A stretch of 34,221 nt of DNA from Phycicoccus sp. (GTDB taxonomy: Bacteria; Actinomycetota; Actinomycetes; Actinomycetales; Dermatophilaceae). This document shows, piece by piece, positions 31,863-34,221 of the stretch (position 1 is the first letter of the stretch; the number at the start of each line of letters is the position of its first letter). Where the stretch lies: the NCBI GenBank assembly GCA_017993715.1, contig JAGOME010000049.1:1-34221 (forward strand), read 5' to 3'. The position numbers and the translations under genes were made by a program. The notes beneath the pieces were generated by a model, which had not been told where the DNA came from, searched no databases, and worked only from the letters and a program-made list of their open reading frames with translations.

Positions 31863-32549
31863 ATGAGCGACCCGACTGCACCGCCGCCCCCTGACGACAT
31901 TCAGGGTCCTGACGTGACGAATGCCGCGGGGCCGGAGCCGACCGCTGACACGCCGTCGACCTCACCGGACGCACCAACCCCGCCGCCGCCCCCTCCGGCC
32001 GCCCCGAACCCGTACGAGTCAGTCAGCCCGACCCCGCCGAGCCCGGCCGCGCCACCCCCGCCGGCCCCGTACCAGCCGTACGGCACGGGGTCACGGCAGG
32101 ATGCCCCGCCGCCGCCGGACTTCGGATCTGTGCCGCCGCCGGCCTACGGATCGGTGCCGACACCGCCGGCCTACGGATCCGTCCCCCCACCGCCCGCCGC
32201 GCCCTATGGGTCCTACAGCTCCCCGCCCGGCATGCCCGGCGCGCCAGGGATGCCCATGGTGCCCACCAACAACTCCAAGGCCGTCATCGGCCTGGTCATG
32301 GGCATCGCCGCCGTCGTCTTCGCCTTCTGCTGTTCGTTCCTGGGGATTCCGCTCGGGATCGGTGCGGCCGTGCTGGGCTACCAGTCCAAGACCGAGATCG
32401 CCCAGTCCGGCGGCGCGCAAGGGGGCGCCGGCATCGCCCAGGCGGCCTTCGTCACCGGGATCGCCGGGACAGCCCTGGCGGTCGTCATGATGATCCTCAG
32501 CCTCGTCATGAACATCGGCTCGGCGGCCGGCAGCCTCTTCGGCATGTGA
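31863..32549 (+). CDS. DUF4190-type membrane protein with Pro-rich N-terminus
   Basis: This 228-residue protein has about 130 residues of Pro/Ala/Ser/Gly/Tyr disorder, with YGS-VPPPP-like near repeats ('YGSVPTPPAYGSVPPPP'), then two membrane helices: 'AVIGLVMGIAAVVFAFCCSF' and 'GTALAVVMMILSLVMNIGSA'. Between them is 'GYQSKTEIAQSGGAQGGAGI', as in DUF4190. Its role is unknown; such proteins are abundant in actinobacteria. It is one base apart from the DUF2752 gene downstream (TGACATG), so the two are translationally close. The GAATGCCG octamer occurs at 31919 in the tail. Confidence 0.8.
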   Translation: MSDPTAPPPPDDIQGPDVTNAAGPEPTADTPSTSPDAPTPPPPPPAAPNPYESVSPTPPSPAAPPPPAPYQPYGTGSRQDAPPPPDFGSVPPPAYGSVPTPPAYGSVPPPPAAPYGSYSSPPGMPGAPGMPMVPTNNSKAVIGLVMGIAAVVFAFCCSFLGIPLGIGAAVLGYQSKTEIAQSGGAQGGAGIAQAAFVTGIAGTALAVVMMILSLVMNIGSAAGSLFGM

Positions 32550-32550
32550 C

Positions 32551-32997
32551 ATGAGCACCCTGACCAATCAGCACCCGGGCGCCCGCCCGCAGATCGCGCG
32601 CCGACGACCATCTCGGCTGGCCCTGGGCGGCACCCTGGCAGCCTCTGCGGCGCTCAGTGTCGGCTATCTGCTGACGCACGATCCGCACGTCGCCGGTCGC
32701 TACCCGACCTGCGTCCTGCTCGAGCTGACCGGTTGGGCCTGCCCGGCGTGCGGTGGCACGCGTGCGGCATTCGATCTGGCGCACGGCGACGTCGCCCACG
32801 CCTTCAGCCACAACCCGTTGGTCCCCCTCGGCCTGATGGCCGCCCTGCTCGTGGTGGGGTATCGCTGGGTCGTGCGCCGCAGCGGGCGGCAACTCGCTGC
32901 GATGCCGGCCTGGGTGCCCGTCGCCATCGGCGTGGGGGTCCTGGTGTTCGGGGTCGTGCGCAACCTTCCGGGCTGGGAGTTCCTCGGCCCGGCGTGA
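32551..32997 (+). CDS. DUF2752 membrane protein, copy 1
   Basis: The 148-residue protein has three membrane helices (about 24-42, 88-110 and 120-140). The family core lies after the first helix: 'YPTCVLLELTGWACPACGGT' then 'RAAFDLAHGDVAHAF'. The CxxC pair is Cys64 and Cys67, followed by the conserved Arg and His-Asp of DUF2752. The end 'RNLPGWEFLGPA' is also family-typical. The function is unknown; a metal or disulfide at CxxC is plausible. It begins one base after the DUF4190 stop and converges on copy 2, whose stop is six bases away. Confidence 0.85.
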   Translation: MSTLTNQHPGARPQIARRRPSRLALGGTLAASAALSVGYLLTHDPHVAGRYPTCVLLELTGWACPACGGTRAAFDLAHGDVAHAFSHNPLVPLGLMAALLVVGYRWVVRRSGRQLAAMPAWVPVAIGVGVLVFGVVRNLPGWEFLGPA

Positions 32998-33003
32998 TCC
33001 TGC

Positions 33004-33441
33004 TCAGGGACCGAGGAACTCGAAGCCAGGTACGTTGCGGATGATCCAGTAGCCGGCCACGATGATCGGGGTCGCGATCTGGAGGGCCCTCGGCCAGGCC
33101 ATCACATAGCGCTCCCCCCGGGCGGCGCGACGCACCCAGCGCACCCACAGCACCACCCCCACGATGAGCATGATGACGAAGAGCGGGTTGCGCTGCAGGG
33201 CGGTTACGGGGTCGCCGTGAGCCAGGGCGTGCATCGCGCGCAGGGCGCCGCAGCCTGGACAGTACCAACCTGTGGTCCACAGGAAGGGACAGGTGGGGTA
33301 GTGCCCGGGCTGGTTGGGGTCCAGGGCCGCGGTGACAGCGAAAGCGGCAGCCACCCCCGCAGCCGCGAGGATCGGGCCGCGCAACGTGGGGCGGACCTGG
33401 TTGGCAGACTGCCGCATGAGAAGGCTCATCGGTTCCATCAT
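33004..33441 (-). CDS. DUF2752 membrane protein, copy 2
   Basis: This 145-residue paralogue has the same layout as the convergent copy: a first helix, then 'YPTCPFLWTTGWYCPGCGAL' and 'RAMHALAHGDPVTALQRNPL', then two helices and 'RNVPGFEFLGP'. The CxxC pair is Cys61 and Cys64. Two ATG codons in a row start it (33441 and 33438). It follows the dispanin-like gene on the same strand after a strong terminator hairpin, so it may have its own promoter. Identity to copy 1 looks moderate by eye, pointing to an old duplication. Confidence 0.85.
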   Translation of the reverse strand: MMEPMSLLMRQSANQVRPTLRGPILAAAGVAAAFAVTAALDPNQPGHYPTCPFLWTTGWYCPGCGALRAMHALAHGDPVTALQRNPLFVIMLIVGVVLWVRWVRRAARGERYVMAWPRALQIATPIIVAGYWIIRNVPGFEFLGP

Positions 33442-33464
33442 GACCGATCACCCCGAAAAGACCA

Positions 33465-33497
33465 TCGCCGCCGACTCAGCACGTGAGTCGGCGGCGA
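33465..33497 (-). terminator. terminator after the dispanin-like gene
   Basis: Arms 33465-33478 and 33484-33497 (TGAGTCGGCGGCGA) pair perfectly over 14 bp with a 5-nt loop. On the minus strand the stem is followed within a few bases by TCTTTT, a clear intrinsic terminator. It begins 24 bases after the stop of the gene at 33521-33847. Confidence 0.75.
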
Positions 33498-33520
33498 GGG
33501 CGTCGCGAGGTGAGAACAGG

Positions 33521-33847
33521 TCACATCCCGGAGGTCGCCACGGAGGTCGAGAAGACCGTGAAGTTGAGGATGGCACCCACGATCCACAGCACGATGGCGA
33601 TGATCGAGATGATCCGCGCAGTGTTGGCCTTGCTGACATTCAGGCTGGGGTTGGCGGCCCCCTCCTTGAGGATGTTGTTGGCCGTGATGAGGGTGTAGAT
33701 CGCCACCGGCGCACAGCACAGCAGGCCGACGATGCTCAGGATGAGGGTCTGCTGCGCCTTGGGGTGCTCCAGCGGGGCTCCACCCGGCATCGGTGCTCCG
33801 TAGCCGCCGCCGGGCGGCGGGGGCGGGGGCGTTCCGTAGTCAGACAT
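33521..33847 (-). CDS. dispanin/CD225-like two-helix membrane protein
   Basis: ATG at 33847 gives 108 residues. A short Pro/Gly/Tyr tail ('YGTPPPPPPGGGYG') precedes a first helix, 'TLILSIVGLLCCAPVAIYTL', with two adjacent Cys, and a second helix, 'ARIISIIAIVLWIVGAILNF'. Between them is a basic loop, 'ANNILKEGAANPSLNVSKAN'. This is the CD225 (dispanin) layout, shared with eukaryotic IFITM proteins; the bacterial role is unknown. It lies between DUF2752 copies 2 and 3 on the same strand. Upstream of 33847 the frame continues but resembles nothing. Confidence 0.8.
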   Translation of the reverse strand: MSDYGTPPPPPPGGGYGAPMPGGAPLEHPKAQQTLILSIVGLLCCAPVAIYTLITANNILKEGAANPSLNVSKANTARIISIIAIVLWIVGAILNFTVFSTSVATSGM

Positions 33848-33947
33848 GTGTATTCCTCCAAGGAATCGATGGTGCAGAACGACCCCTGTCGTCCTTCGCG
33901 CCCACGATCCTGACACACGAGCCCGCCAGTCCCAAGCGCCTGGGCCT

Positions 33948-33970
33948 TACCCCAGCAGGAACTGGGGGTA
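33948..33970 (-). terminator. possible terminator after DUF2752 copy 3
   Basis: CCCCAG (33950-33955) and CTGGGG (33962-33967) pair around a 6-nt loop, starting 12 bases past the stop of the partial gene at 33980. The stem is short and has no T-run. Confidence 0.4.
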
Positions 33971-33979
33971 CTGCGGCCA

Positions 33980-34221
33980 CTAGACCGGCCCGAGGAACCC
34001 GAAGCCGGGGACGTTGCGCAGCACCCAGAAGGCGGCAATGACGGCCACCAGGGCATAGAGCACCCGCGGATGCACCATGGTGGTCCGGTGGCGCCCGGTC
34101 CACTGACGATGGACCCAGGTCAGGAACCAGAGGAACAACCACACCGAGGCGGCGACGGTGAGCGGGTTGTGAGCCACAGCCGTCATCAGGTCACCCTGAG
34201 TCAGGGCGTGCAGCGCACGCA
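33980..34221 (-). CDS. DUF2752 membrane protein, copy 3 (partial, 5' end outside window)
   Basis: The reading frame enters from the right edge. It begins 'RALHALTQGDLMTAVAHNPL', matching the HALAHGD stretch of copy 2, then two membrane helices ('VAASVWLFLWFLTWVH' and 'VLYALVAVIAAFWVL') and the family end 'RNVPGFGFLGPV'. An internal ATG at 34186 is not the true start because the homology runs through it to the edge. The CxxC region lies beyond 34221. This is the third DUF2752 gene in 1.7 kb. Confidence 0.85.
   Translation of the reverse strand, partial: RALHALTQGDLMTAVAHNPLTVAASVWLFLWFLTWVHRQWTGRHRTTMVHPRVLYALVAVIAAFWVLRNVPGFGFLGPV

Overview
The window looks like chromosomal DNA of a high-GC actinomycete. 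G and C dominate third codon positions, GTG starts are common, and many adjacent genes overlap by four bases (ATGA or GTGA). Gene families typical of Actinomycetia recur: DUF4032, DUF2752, proline-rich DUF4190/RDD/dispanin-like membrane proteins, a proline-rich Ser/Thr kinase, a ThrE-type exporter, and a UgpC/MsmK-type ATPase beside a LacI regulator. I would guess the order Micrococcales, near Intrasporangiaceae/Dermatophilaceae/Dermacoccaceae, but that placement is inference from gene content only.

Layout. 1-1.7 kb: an AbiEi/DUF559-like gene flanked by two inverted copies of a small dyad element and some tandem repeats. 1.7-4.5 kb: a MobA-like nucleotidyltransferase (-), a DUF2249 protein (+) behind an AT-rich dyad, a small protein and a cupin (-), and a voltage-gated-like K+ channel (+). 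4.5-7.15 kb: feoA-feoB-feoC-like ferrous iron operon (-). 7.2-9.75 kb: M20 peptidase, DUF2200 protein and a two-TM protein (+). 9.87-13.58 kb: a three-subunit molybdenum hydroxylase operon of xanthine dehydrogenase/CO dehydrogenase type (-), which the MobA-like protein may serve. 13.6-15.8 kb: a decayed island with 51-bp tandem repeats, gene fragments, an MBL-Lrp remnant fusion and a frameshifted DUF4287 gene. 15.85-17.1 kb: a CGNR zinc-finger regulator divergent from a SWEET-like transporter, with a striking nested palindrome between them. 17.28-18.81 kb: tRNA-Arg(ACG), rtcB and tRNA-Thr(TGT), all on the minus strand. 19.2-22 kb: gabT-gabD (-), with a divergent LysR regulator up to 23.0 kb. 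23-26.5 kb: Ser/Thr kinase overlapping a ThrE-type exporter (-). 26.6-28.2 kb: CBS-domain protein and LacI regulator (-). 28.4-30.8 kb: sugar-ABC ATPase and a DUF4032 kinase-like protein (+). 30.9-34.2 kb: a membrane-protein cluster with RDD, DUF4190, dispanin-like and three DUF2752 genes, the last cut by the window end.

The most unusual signal is not a gene. The non-palindromic octamer GAATGCCG (complement CGGCATTC) occurs about 33 times, roughly once per kilobase, where base composition predicts about one. It lies on both strands, in several reading frames and between genes, so neither codon nor protein bias explains it. Its density resembles the DNA uptake sequences of Haemophilus and Neisseria. 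Its longest gap (about 3.7 kb) coincides with the decayed island at 13.6-17.1 kb.
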